Source: Diospyros lotus
Taxonomy: Eukaryota; Streptophyta; Magnoliopsida; Ericales; Ebenaceae
Direction of reading: 5' to 3'
Length of the DNA: 64,000 nt
Assembly (NCBI RefSeq): GCF_014633365.1
Contig: NC_068341.1
Span: 3,782,001-3,846,000, forward strand
Shown here piece after piece: positions 26,715 through 38,685 of this stretch. Below the pieces are notes generated by a model. That model made no database searches. It had not been told where the DNA came from and worked only from the letters and a program-made list of their open reading frames with translations. Made by a program: the position numbers and the translations under genes. The number at the start of each line of letters is the position of its first letter. Within the stretch, counting starts at the first letter, position 1.

Positions 26715-29700
26715 ACCTCGTGAGGATAACGAGGAAGGAGGAGGAATTATTATTTTTTATGGTGTAATGAGAACGAACACAAAGGCCATCTGCTGAACTC
26801 CTTTGCTATATTGCATTCCAGAGAAGTCCAAGACTTTAGTAACTATTTGCTTTTGCTTATATCGAGCTAATATGGAAAACAAACACCTTCTTTGATGCTG
26901 CTTGTAATAGTGCTTCAATCCTTGTAGATGTAGAGGTTTAGACCCTGATCTCTCTTACTTGTTTTTAATTTTTAGTAGTGAAAATGTATTTATTTTTATA
27001 TTTTAAAAAATATATATTTAAAAAAAAAACTCAAAATAACAAAAATATGATTTTACCTATTTTCATCACTCACGTTTAAAATTTGTAAAATAAAAAAAAC
27101 GTTACAGACAAAAAGAATATATTTTTAATAATTTCAAAACAGATATTTAAAATATAAAAATAAATTCAAAATTCAAAACAAATATTATAAACATAACAAC
27201 CCTTAAGTACTAAAATTGCTTCTGCTCCTTATGATATCTTCACTGCATTATGCAGTTTAATTTGATTGAGTCCAAGCTTTTTTTTTCAAGTTGTTTGGGT
27301 GAGTTTTAAGGGTAATTGTGAATACTGGATGGGCCAATGTAGCTATTTCACCAATGCATATGTGCTAGTTGCTTTGTAATGGAAAGGCAAATAGAAAAAA
27401 ATTGAATTTGCTTAGAAAAATCACGTTTTATTTTTAAAGATTTCTTAATTTTTTGGTTCCAAAAATAAAAACAAATAAAGATAAAAATAAATAATCAAAT
27501 TTACCCAATTAGAAAAAGTGAGAATTAGAGAGTTATTTTCTTCTTATTTTTCTTTTACATTATCTGATATTATTCTCCTAAAGTTCAAAAGAGAATTTGT
27601 TCCTATTCAAAAGAGAATTTACGCAATCGGTGCCGCCGTCGATTCACAACTCAGCGAGAACAGAGATGGAGCTTCCCATCTCAGGTCAGCTGTTGAGCTC
27701 TTCTTCTTCATCGTCTTTTTCATCTAAGTTCCCGGAAACTAGGGTTGGTATTTCAAAGGCCGCTCTCCTCCCATTTCTCTCCCGCAAACAACCACTCTTC
27801 TCTCCGTATCTCGGTCACGGCCTTAGTCCAATTGGTCGTCATCTAACGACAATCCCTCGTGCCTCCATCGGCGAAACCAACGGCTCTCCGGTAACATCCT
27901 CTCCAACTAACACCGGTAATTTGCCTAACCTCGTTTTTCTTCAGGGTCGGTTCCGGTGTGACGGTTTTCAGAATCATTTATTCGATTCGATTCGATTTCC
28001 GCAGGTGGTCGAATCGGAGAGGTGAAGCGGGTCACGAAAGAGACCAATGTATCGGTGAGGATAAACTTGGATGGTTCGGGTGTAGCTGACTCCTCTACTG
28101 GGATCCCGTTTCTTGACCATATGTTGGATGTTAGTGTCTACCTCTCTCGATTACTTCAACTTTCGTTTTCTGTAGTTCTCTTTGTTCTGAGGAAAGTTTT
28201 TTCTCCTTTCTTTTTTCTCTTATCGGGCAGAATGCGAGTGGATGTGTATGTCAAATTTGTGCCAAACTAGAATTAAACAACCTATTATGATAAGCGGGAA
28301 TTATGTTCCTTCGGTTGCTGAGCCTGAAAGGGTGTAGGGATAGGAGAAAAATAGTAATTCGAATCGTATATGATATAGGCACCAATTCTCAGTGCGTGCG
28401 AGAACAAAGAAGAACCTTGAATAATAAAGTTTGTCCAAGGATTATGGTTTAGGTTGGTAGATTTTCCGCATTTGGTTTGTGGAACCAAAACAATGCATCT
28501 TTAGATTTTCAGTTTTATCTCTGCCTTCTTTCCCTTTCCTTTGTTTTCAAGGCATACTTCTGTCTATTTTGAATCTGATGGGATGCTCCTTTTTTTGGGG
28601 TCTCTTATCAGCAACTTGCGTCACATGGATTATTTGATGTGCATGTGAAGGCTACTGGTGACACTCATATTGATGATCATCATACAAATGAAGATGTTGC
28701 CCTTGCAATTGGAACGGTAACTTACAGTTTTTTTGTTTTTTTTATTAGATAATTACAGTTTATTAATTGCCCTTACTGCAATTCCATATGATTCAATTCA
28801 GGAATACCCATTTTCTTACTTATAGAACTTTATGTTCATATGCTTTGTAGAAAACAACATACTAGTCCACTCCCGTCGGCTGTAACTTATTATTATTACC
28901 ATCTTTTTTTACTCACAGAATACTTTTCATAAAAAATAACCCAGCATACAAGATCTCCTTCATTGAGAGATCTAAGGAATGTTAGACATGGTAATATTAT
29001 CATCTCATGTGAGAGGTTATTTATATGGTTCTTAATTTGTGAGTCAAGTCCTGGTCAAGCACTGTTTATTGCTGCTTCTGACCCATCATTTTCTAAGACA
29101 TAAATAAAAAAACAAGTTAAAGAGGTATGAATGGGGCTGTTATGCGCTTATTCCATCAAATATCTAATGTATGCTATCTTGCACCACTAACTTTATTATT
29201 TTACAGACATATTCAAGGGTTTGGGTCTTGAACTTAAATGCACCATTTCATGCAGGCTCTGCTGCAGGCACTTGGTGACAGAAAAGGAATTAACCGATTT
29301 GGTGACTTCTCAGCTCCACTAGATGAAGCACTAATTCATGTTTCATTGGTATGTTCCCAGCACGTTTCACTTGGCTGCCAAAGTGCTTCAGTAAATGCTT
29401 AAGGACATGCTGAGGCACTTGAATATAACAAAGGGTCAAAGAGACAAATCTCCTCTTCTTTACATGTTATGTTACTTCTTTGGAGGCTCTTCTGAAAAAG
29501 TCACTGCATTTTTCAATGGAGAAATGACTACTTATATCATGTGGAAAAGTGAATATTGATGACATATCTAGTTAATTTTCCCCAGTGTCAGAATATATGC
29601 TATAACAATCAATATTACTAATTCTTCACTCTATCAGCTGGTAAACTCCAACGCATGTGGCTATGGCCACAAAACAGGATAGGGAGGTTCTTTTCCTTCT

Positions 29701-30583
29701 TGGATAAAATCTAGGTCTGTTTCAGTTATCTCGGAGAGTTCCACATAATTTTGGTATTCTAATTAGTGGGTTTTCTTGAGATAGTCATGCCTTGTGGAAG
29801 GCACTTCTGTATTTGAGCTTATTGGAATATGTAATTCTGACTCTGAGTTGGATTTACTTGGTCAACCAAGGCTTATGGTGTAGCATATTCTAGAACTCAA
29901 AATCTTGTGCATACATCCACTGGAAGTAGAAAGTATGGTGGGTCTTATCACGCAAATGCACAAATAAGTCTCAGAACCTTTCAGTAAATTCGCATATGAT
30001 ATTATATTGATGTGGGACCAATTTAATGCACCGTAAGATAAAGGATAAATAATGTTTGATTTGTTAATTTTTTTTTTGTAAAATGTAATTTTTTTAAATT
30101 CTTTGCAGTAGACACTAATGTTACCTTAATCAATGTTGGATATTTAGTTTACCTAGACGGCAGGGGTAATGGGTTATATTTATAAGAATCAAGAGAATAA
30201 CATATTTTAGAACTCAAAAGATTGAAAAGCATGTCAATTTTATGTTCTTTCTTTTAACTTTTTAGATATAGTACGCATAAACTTCTGCCTACAAAAGCGT
30301 TATACTAACAAGAGCATTTGGATTAGTCTCTGCTTTCCCAGACACCTTTTACAAGCCTTGAGAAAACTGGCATACATATAGCACAGTTACATATAGCAAA
30401 CGCAACTAGCATTCATTGAACAGTCAAGGTCTGCTTATGAATTGAATTAAGGAGGTAGTTTTTTCATCATAACCTGATGGCAAAAATACATATACATAGC
30501 CTAAACCTGGGTGGATTTGATTAGGAACTGTCAACCAATTCCAAGACTCTTCATGGGGACGGATGGATGGACTATGCCATAGT
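26715..30583 (+). repeat. inverted duplication, arm A (contains IGPD exons 1-4)
   Basis: Matches arm B (33872-42485) in inverse orientation. It covers the upstream region, exons 1-4 and most of intron 4. The outer edge fades near 26715. The inner edge is abrupt after ACTATGCCATAGT at 30571-30583. Arm A has an extra AT-rich insertion of about 270 bases (26942-27209) absent from arm B. Confidence 0.9.
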
Positions 30584-32304
30584 GATTTTATCTTTTACCT
30601 TAATGAAATGATATTATGGGCTCTACCTGCATTTGTTATCTTACTAAAAACTTGTCTTTTGAACAGGATTTATCTGGAAGGCCACATCTAGGTTATGATT
30701 TACGCATACCTACTGAGAGAGTTGGAATTTATGACACACAGGTAGCTTATTGCGTTGTATATTTCATTGTCTATTATTTGTCCCTCTCTTCTCGTCTACA
30801 TTTTTAAATAAACCTCTTCATACATCCCACATTCTATTGGATTGTATTGCATTCTTTTCAACATGGTCTGCTATCTAATTTCTAGTTTTAGGAAATAGCA
30901 ATTTTTTTTTCCCATTGGCTTCAAAAATCATTCCCATCCAAAAACAAAAGTTACAAGAAACCAATGGCGTTCGCATAGTTTTTATTGTTTTGGTTCCATA
31001 AAAAACAACAAAACAAAGAAAAAGAGAACATGAACCTATCCAAGTGTTTGAGCAATGCAAAAAAAGATCATCTTAAAGGTGTGGTAATATCAGGTTAGCC
31101 TGTGACTGATAATCTCCCATCCTGCCCTACCCTACTTGTGATGAGTCTGGGGAATAGTTTGGGATAGCATCTATAAGTTTTTATAAGTAATAAAGTTTAA
31201 AGTAAAAGGTGCCAAGGGGCACGGCTTAATAAATAAAGATAGAAGATGAGTTTACCATATACTTCAAGCACTGAACATGTTCTATGGCAAATTAGGACTA
31301 TGTATCACTGTTTCAATTTTAGCTACGTCAGACTGTTCCTGCTGCTTTCTCTAGAGCTCTTTAATGAATTCAATTTGAAGTGGACTTTTTGTGCACAGCT
31401 GGTGGAGCACTTCTTCCAATCTTTGGTTAATACATCTGGTATGACACTTCATATTAGTCAGGTGATAGTACTCAAAACCTCTTATGTCTGTTTCCATGAA
31501 ATTTTCTTTTATATATATTAGACAATACATTCATTCAAGGTTTCTTCCTTTGGGAAGAAACTCTTTCCTTAAACCACAAAATGTAATGGCATCTTGTCTT
31601 CATGTTCGCAGAATGCTACACAATCTTGTTCTTGTTTCTTTTAACCCTTTTTCTAGGTTCAATGAAGTATATTCACACTGATTTCTTTCAATCTGATCTG
31701 AATACTTTAGTCTAATATCTTGGCTCTTATAATTATGCCATAAGTTAATATTGGCAATTTTGTGAACAACAGCTTGCCGGAAAAAATTCTCACCATATAA
31801 TTGAGGCAACCTTTAAAGCTTTCGCTAGAGCATTACGTCAAGCAACAGAATATGACTTGCGCCGTCGTGGGACTATTCCAAGGTTTGATGTCATTTTCTC
31901 AAGGGAATTGCTTGTTATTGAGCGCCTAGAGGCCCACACAAATGTGAAAAACCATCTAGTTCAATACTTACTCATTCCCTTCTAATAGCCTCCACTTGGA
32001 TTGTGCTGCAACTGTAGTAGCTTTGTTATTAATCCAGTTTCTTTATGTTATCAATTTGCTTCTTAAGGTATTGCCTAATGGTTTCAAGTTTTATTTTTGC
32101 ACGGATGATCTCAATGAGTGGGATGTTCTCTGCACTTGTAATTTATTTTACATTTTTTTAAATTGAAACTATATTAGAAGATATTGAAAATCCTCGTTGA
32201 CACCAATCCTCTATTAATATGGAGTATGTAGGATGTGCATCACATATATAACTTAAATAACTCTGCCTGTCTGCAGCTCAAAAGGGGTTCTCTCACGTTC
32301 TTGA
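27666..32304 (+). CDS. HISN5: imidazoleglycerol-phosphate dehydratase, chloroplast
   Basis: Exons are join(27666..27915, 28005..28129, 28612..28716, 29256..29348, 30667..30741, 31399..31461, 31773..31882, 32277..32304), giving 282 residues, close to the plant family length. The enzyme removes water from imidazole glycerol phosphate to give imidazole acetol phosphate, step six of histidine biosynthesis, in plastids. Residues 1 to about 80 form an S/P-rich transit peptide. Family signatures follow: [10 protein letters not shown] (to residue 125), the manganese site DHHTNED (147-153), EHFF (219-222), and [20 protein letters not shown], which supplies the second metal site (His244, His245, Glu248). 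The last exon has only 28 bases (SSKGVLSRS). All junctions are GT-AG and in phase. The residue before Gln237 is Ser236, where relatives usually have a basic residue. Exons 1-4 lie in arm A of an inverted duplication. Confidence 0.95.
31940..32165 (+). repeat. intact copy of a 230-base direct repeat in IGPD intron 7
   Basis: Its two halves recur at 18140-18205 and 26360-26500. Here they are contiguous, so this is either the uninterrupted paralogue or the donor. No terminal inverted repeats are obvious. Confidence 0.6.
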
Positions 32305-33080
32305 TACATTTAAAGGTCATCAAGCCGGAGGTGAATCAGGTAGGCATGAAAATCTTCCCTTTTTTCAATTTTTGACATATACAAGTTGAAGCTTTGCTCT
32401 CAAGGTTTCCCATATTTGCAGCTGCAGTTCATCCAGGCACAGTTATTGTAATAAAGCCAAATTTGTTCAGATGTTTGGGGCAGTGAAACCTGGACATAGC
32501 CAGATGCTTGTGTATTTGATCATTTTACTCTGAAGCAATTAAAGCAATGTTATTTATATCCTTAACAATATAGCATACTTCAAATTGTTGCAGATATATA
32601 GTGCTCCTCATTTGCTAGCCTCAGGCCTGCGCCTGCCATTCTTGAAATTCCTTATCTAGAAACCAATGGCCAACTACGGCTTCATGAGGTTTTGTTACAT
32701 TTGTTGAAACTTGAGGCTTGAGCCAGCATCACTCCGCACTTCCATTGGGTTACATGTTCTCTCTTAGAACAACATTAATAATTGAGCTGAATATCAATGG
32801 AAGCTAGCTGATTTCTTTTATGTTTCTCTTCGCAACCTTATTGTTTGCATTTTCTTAAAGTAACAGCCCCTTCCTCCAAACAGAAGGCACTTTGTTCTGT
32901 GTGTAGTGCCTATGCTTGGCTTTGGACGCCATAACAGAAAAACTCAACTTTTATTGAGAGGGGGTAATTTAAATTACAAGAAATCGGATGCAAATTAACT
33001 ATCTGTAACTCTACCAGTGAACTTCATTCATCTGATATATGTTACAAAAATAAGCTCAATAATGGTCTCACACTCTCATG

Positions 33081-33888
33081 TTACAAAAATTCTTCTGCTG
33101 TCTTTAGGTCATTTAGAATTTCAGATTTAACCACCTCTGGAAGTGGTGCAGATGGACCTGCCTTGGAGTAGAAGCTGGCCAGAGATCTGATTGCTTTCTC
33201 AAGCATAACGTACGACTCCTGCAAGTGAACATAAACATGTCATCGTCCACGTCAAAGATCATTATATGATTTCTGTCTTCCCCCCCTTTGGTTCTTAGAC
33301 ATATCTTCAATACTCATCACAACTAATGAAGGAAAAGGGTTCAATGCTCTATCAGAATCTCAAAACATGTAACAAAATCCCCGAAATGATTCTAATTTTT
33401 CAAATTAGTTTGAATCCATACAAACTATCAAAGAAGGTTACCTCATTGATTACTGGCTTTTGTCCCCTCCAACCACTTAGATATTCGCGGATTGACTCCT
33501 TTGCTGCATCTGCAGTCCGTCTAAATTTGGTAACATCCTTGGGGTCTTCCTTGAGTGATTCACGCAGTGTCTTCACCACCTCTCTTGCCGATTTCAAGTA
33601 AGCTTTTGGCAACACTTTCCCGGATTTAGTTTTCTCATTAGGATCAAACAATGACTTTACGGCTCCAAGGACACCCTCGTCCATGTCCTCCTCATCCCCG
33701 GCCCCAGCCACGGCCCCAGCCCGAGCAAACAAACGTAGTTGACCATAGTTGAAGGCAGAAGTCATCAAGACAGTACCACATGCTAAAACGTGGCGCCGGA
33801 GAGATGATGTCTCTTGAGAGCAAGGTAATGCAACATTATTACACCTGAATTGCAGTTTATCTATTGCATTAACTATGGCATAGTCCAT
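33081..33888 (-). CDS. LPA19: PSB27-H2 / LPA19-like photosystem II assembly protein, 5' end doubtful
   Basis: Exons are complement(33081..33218, 33442..33888), giving 194 residues if read from the ATG at 33888. A lumen-targeting segment with twin arginines (Arg31, Arg32 in SLRRHVLACG) and a hydrophobic run (V-L-M-T-S-A-F) ends near ARA at 55-57. It is followed by the Psb27 four-helix domain with FDPNEKTKSGKVLPKAYLKS, KEDPKDVTKFRR and KSEILNDLKTAEEFL. LPA19 acts in the thylakoid lumen in C-terminal processing of the D1 precursor during photosystem II assembly. The N-terminus MDYAIVNAID is acidic and unlike a transit peptide. Its first bases lie inside arm B of the IGPD duplication. A splice acceptor (TGCAATTCAG before codon Cys17) suggests that the true first exon was separated or lost. 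Convergent with IGPD. Confidence 0.85.
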
Positions 33889-34999
33889 CCATCCTTCTCC
33901 ATCAAGAGTCTTGGGATTGGTTGGCAGTTCCTAATCAAACCCATCCAGATTTAGGCTATGTACATGTTTTTTTGCCATCAGGTTATGATAAAAAAACCAC
34001 CTCCTTAATTCAATTCATAAGCAGAGCTTGACAGTTCAAGGAATGCTAGTTACATTTGCTACACGTAACTGTGCTATATGTATGCCAGTTTTCTCAAGGC
34101 TTGTAAAAAGTGTGTGGGAAAGCAGAGTTAATATACCTGAAAGACTAATCCAAATGCTCTTGTTAGTATAACGCTTTTGTAGGCAGAGGTTTAGATGTAC
34201 TATATCTAAAAAGTTACAGAAAGAATGTAAATTGACATGCTTTTCAATCTTCAAGTTCTAAAATGTGTTATTCTCCGTGTACTTATAAATATAACCCATT
34301 ACCCCTGTTGTCTGGATAAAATAAATATCCAACATGAATTTAAGGTAACATTAGTGTCTATTGCAAAGAATTTTAATAAAATGACATCATTCAATTCTTT
34401 TTTTAGCAAATCAAACATTATTCATCCTTTATCTTACGGTGCATTAAATTGGCCCCACATCAATATAATATTGATAGGATACTGAAAATGGAGAGAAATA
34501 CAACTGGAAAATTAAGCAAATGAAAAGGAAAGTGGACTTTCGAGAGGTCCACACTCTCCCAATATCGTCACTAAAATATTCCCCCCTTCTACTCTATTTG
34601 CTTCTCTATTTATAGGAATCTGTTGCCCTCACATGCCTCTCCCCCCCCCCCCTCTTTGCTCTTCCCATTCTATCCCTTAATTAAATTTGTTAGTCTGCAC
34701 ATGCACCAATTGGCCTTCTTCTATTTCAATTCCTATTATGTCCTTATTGTTTTGGTCTTTGGTAGCAGAATGTTATGGGCTGCCTATCAATACTCCCCCC
34801 ACGGAACTCACCTTGTCCTCAATTCTACCCCTTAACTGAATTTGTTAGTCTACACATGCACCAATTGGCCTTCTCCTATTTCAATTCCTATTCTATTCTT
34901 ATTGTTTAGGTCTTTGGTAGCAGAATGTTATGGGCTGCCTATCAATACTCCCCCCACAGAACTCACCTTGTCCTCAAGGTGAAAAACAAGGAACTGTTG

Positions 35000-35946
35000 T
35001 AGGGTTCCCAGGTGGTCCAAGACCCACTTGGGCTTGGAGTATGTGAATCTTGTCTTCAATTCGCTAGGCTGTCTCCACGTTTTGCAATAGACCCAATGGC
35101 TGTAACACCCTAACTTCTGCCATGATTTTTGGGTTCAACCTATTAACAAATGTGCCCTCCAATATGGCCACTGAAACTTCTCCCACCAGGGCTGCCAAGT
35201 CTCAAAAAGGAGGCAGTATTCCCGCATGGAGTCATCCTGCCTGAGGGCCAAAAGCCTCTCCTCCATTGATCCCTCCTGTGAAGATCAAAATCATTTACTT
35301 AGGTGGATCTTCAAATCCTCCCAATTTCGAACTCCCTTTCGTCGAGTCTCCCATTGAAACCACGCCAAAGCCCTTACTTCGAAACATAGAGCAGCCGATT
35401 CGATTTTCTCCTCCTCGGACAACTGATTGATAGAGAAATATCTTTTGGCTCGAAAAATCCATTCATCTAGATTTTCCCCTTCAAAATTTGGCATCTCCAG
35501 CCTTCTTTCCCGCACTTCTGACTGCCAATTCCACCCTCGAACTCCCTACCCATTTCAATTCTAGGTAATCCCTCGAAATTCTGGGTAAATTCCGAAGGTC
35601 TATCTCCCTCATTCGCTTTGCTCTTCCTCTCCCGTTCTTGATCCTCTCACTTCGTCCTCAAGTATGCGAATTGGTCCAGCATGATTGCTACATTCCTTTC
35701 CATCGATTGCACCTCCCTTCTTATGGTGTCGACTCCCTTCTGCATCCTCTCCATCTTCCCCTCTAACTCCCCAACTCTATTTGACAAATTTACCATTGGG
35801 ATTGTTAGCTGGTTTCTCAGAGAATTGAGCCCTTGACTTCTAGAAACATGCTGCCCTTCCACCATCATGACTTGCTTGGACGAGGCACCCACCCCCTCAT
35901 GATGGTGAGAATACATGGGGGCTCCTCCATTATCAACCCACCCCAT
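35000..35946 (-). pseudogene. Ty3-type gag module, broken copy
   Basis: The minus strand carries a leucine-zipper-like start (VNLSNRVGELEGKMERMQ), then RLEMPNFEGENLDEWIFRAK with AWFQWETRR, and further on a diagnostic gag motif (LEGTFVNRLNPKI). The frame is interrupted by several stops and shifts. It is the second of two gag copies in the 34472-37131 element. Confidence 0.75.
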
Positions 35947-36150
35947 GTGAAATCTCTAAGAAACTGGGCTGAGAATCAAACCAGCTTCCCAAACAACATG
36001 GACCGTTGATGGCGCCCCAATCATTGGTAAGATGCTCTCCTTGGATGTCTCTGGATTGACAGTCCTCGGCATTTTAAACGGATTGATCGTCGGCTACCCT
36101 TCTACCTCGCCAGTGAACTCCCCAACACCACAAAATTTTACCTTCATCGT

Positions 36151-36800
36151 CTATGGTGGAGTTAGGCCTACTACATAATTTAGCGACAATTCTACCATCT
36201 CACCCTCCTTAATCATGTCCTCCAACTCGTCCGACTTCTCCACCGTGCCTTCCTGCGTGGATCCTAAGTGATTCCTCAGCAGCCCTTTTAGCTCTTCACA
36301 ACTTCTCACTCTTCGTCTCCGTTGCTCCCACTGAAACCATGAAAGTACAGCACCCTCCAAACACAATACTGATGTGTCCATCTTCTCTTCGTCAGTCAGC
36401 CCATTCACTGCAAAGTATCTATCGACTCGAAATATCAAGTTGTCAAGTTCTTCACCTTCAAAGAGCGGCATCTCCAACCGTCGCCCTCGGATCTTCGACC
36501 GCCAACCCCTCTCGGACTCCCCAGCTTCAGCTCGCCGCACTCCTATTTCCAGCGTCGCCTCGGAATCCTGAATGAATTCCGGAGGCTGGCCCCCCAACTT
36601 CTCCTCGTTCTTCCTCTCCCGTTCCTGCTCTTCCCACCTCGTTCTCATCCAAGCGAACTATTCCAGCAAGCTCGCTACCTTCTTCTCCACCAATTAAACC
36701 TCACTCCTCATGGCATCAACTCCCTGTTGCATGCCTTCCATCCTCCCTTCCAATTCACCTACTCGGTCCGTCAGGTTGACCATTAGGATCGATGATGCTC
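36151..36800 (-). pseudogene. Ty3-type gag module, better preserved copy
   Basis: Open from 36648 to 36151, preceded by the VNLTDRVGELEGRMEGMQ start region with one stop. It shows RLEMPLFEGEELDNLIFRVD, the retrotransposon gag pattern ending in LSWFQWEQRRR. It is truncated before the LEGTFV motif and has no zinc knuckle, protease or reverse transcriptase. Confidence 0.75.
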
Positions 36801-37297
36801 TGATACCAATTTGATAGGATACTGAAAATGGAAAGAAATACATCTGAAAAATTAAGCAAATGAAAAGGAAAGTGGACTTTCGAGAGGTCCACACTCTCCC
36901 AATATCCTCACTAAAATATTCCCCCTTTCTACTCTATTTGCTTCTCTATTTATAGGAATCTATTGCCCTCACATGCCATGCCCCCCCCCCCCCCCCCCGG
37001 CTCTTCCCATTCTACCCCTTAACTAAATTTGTTAGTCTGCACATGCACCGATTGGCCTTCTCCTATTTCAATTCCTATTTTGTCCTTATTGCTTAGGTCT
37101 TTGGTAGCAGAATGTTATGGCCTGCCTATCAAATATCATATGCGAATTTATTGAAAGGTTTTGAGACTTATTTGTGCATTTGCGTGATAAGACCCACCAT
37201 ACTTTCCAGTGGATGCATGCACAAGATTTTGGGTTCTAGAATATGCTACACCATAAACCTTGGTTGACCAAGTAAATCCAACTTAATTAGAATTATA

Positions 37298-38179
37298 TAG
37301 TGTTATTAAAAGCTCAAGGCACACTAAGGCACAAAAGGAAATTGGAGCCTGAGACGCAAGGCGAGACGCGCGCCTGATAGAACTAGGCATATGCTTACTA
37401 AAAAAAAAGAAAAATATATATCCTACTTGAAAAATAAGGTATAAAATAAGTCATAACTCCTAATGACATATTTACAAGTATGTTATCAAGGAAATTAAAA
37501 AATTCAACATATACTAATGAAAAGAATAATAAAAAATGCCAAAAGATATAATCTAAAAGTCTTTAAATCAACTTAAATTAAATCTTAAAAAAAATTATAG
37601 GTCTTAAATCTTAATCAAGATTAACTAATTATACATTTTAAATAATTTAAAAATTATCCTCATCATCAAGATCAAACATTTCTATATTTTCATCATTAGA
37701 AACATCATCTCTAATATTTTCTTCCACATCATCTACTCCTCTTGTTAGATGATTTCTATGGTTTAGAAGTGTGATGATAGTTTCATACATTTTTTTGGCA
37801 GGTAATATACTAGACTTGAATTTGCATTTTTCTTTGTTTTGGTGACTTAATGTTGCATTTTGTTATTGCATGCCTTGAATTTGTTCAATTCTCCCTATCC
37901 ATCTTCATCTAGTTCAAATTCAATTGGAGCATTTGATGTAGTAGCATTTTTACTTATTGTCAAATTTATGGTTGAAGCAATAAATTTAAACCCTAAATAG
38001 TAAAAAATTAAATAAAGCAACAAACAGTAAAATAGAAACCTTGAACAATAGCTAAAAAGCCTAAGGTGCGTGCCTTTGCCTAAGGCGCGCCTTGTCGCAC
38101 CTTTTGGTCTACACCCGCCTGGAATGCTTTCAGGCACCCAGGATGCGCCTTGCACCTAGGCGCGTCTTTAATAACACTG
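37298..38179. mobile_element. hAT-like non-autonomous DNA transposon in arm B
   Basis: Termini are inverted: (T)AGTGTTATTAAA at the left and TTTAATAACACT(G) at the right. The flanks duplicate GAATTATA/GAATTACA (8 bases, one change), which fits hAT; a 9-base reading would fit Mutator. The empty site is preserved in arm A at about 29838-29850. Sub-terminal regions are rich in AAGGCGC/GCGCCTT. The interior (37640-37740, minus strand) has a short acidic coding-like stretch but no transposase. Confidence 0.75.
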
Positions 38180-38685
38180 GAATTACATAATCCAATAAGC
38201 TCAATTACAAAAGTGCCTTCCACAAGGCATGACTACCTCAAGCAAACCCACTAATTAGAATACCAAAATTATGCGAAACTCTCCAAGATAACTGAAGCAG
38301 ACCTAGATTTTATCCAAGAAGGAAAAGAACCTCCCTATCTTGTTTTGTGGCCATAGCCACATGCGTTGGAGTTTACCAGCTGAGAGAGTGAAGAATTAGT
38401 AATATTGATTGTTATAGCATATATTCTGACACTGGGGAAAATTAACTAGATATGTCATCAATATTCACTTTTCCACATGATATAAGACCATAAGTGGTCA
38501 TTTCTCCATTGAAAAATGCAGTAACTTTTTCAGAAGAGCTTCCAAAGATGTAACAACTATAACATAACATGTAAAGAAGAGGAGATTTGTCTCTTTGACT
38601 CTTTGTTATATTGAAGTGCCTCAGCATGTCCTTGAGCATTTACTGAAGCACTTTGGCAGCCAAGTGAAACATGCTGGGAACATAC

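Larger units (their letters stand above)
34472..37131 (-). mobile_element. gag-only Ty3/Gypsy-type LTR element in arm B
   Basis: LTRs lie at 34472-34789 and about 36811-37131. On the minus strand they run from TGATAGGCAG to GTATCCTATCA. A perfect target-site duplication AATAT flanks it (34467-34471 and 37132-37136). On the minus strand the primer site TGGTATCAGAGC (tRNA-Met) follows the right LTR, and a G-rich polypurine tract (GTGGGGGGAG) precedes the left one. The last 165 bases of the left LTR are repeated directly after it (34790-34953). Arm A lacks the element, so it inserted after the duplication. Only gag-type coding remains, in two tandem modules. Confidence 0.9.

Noticed and set aside
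26942..27209. AT-rich insertion in arm A as a named transposon
   Set aside because: It is absent from arm B and flanked by TTA, but no terminal inverted repeats could be seen, so no class is assigned.
27597..28025. Reading frame running through IGPD intron 1
   Set aside because: The conserved protein needs the GT-AG intron 27916-28004; the frame after the donor is intronic.
32277..32304. Impression that the IGPD gene is truncated after exon 7
   Set aside because: A 28-base last exon in the right phase supplies SSKGVLSRS and a stop, so the gene is complete.
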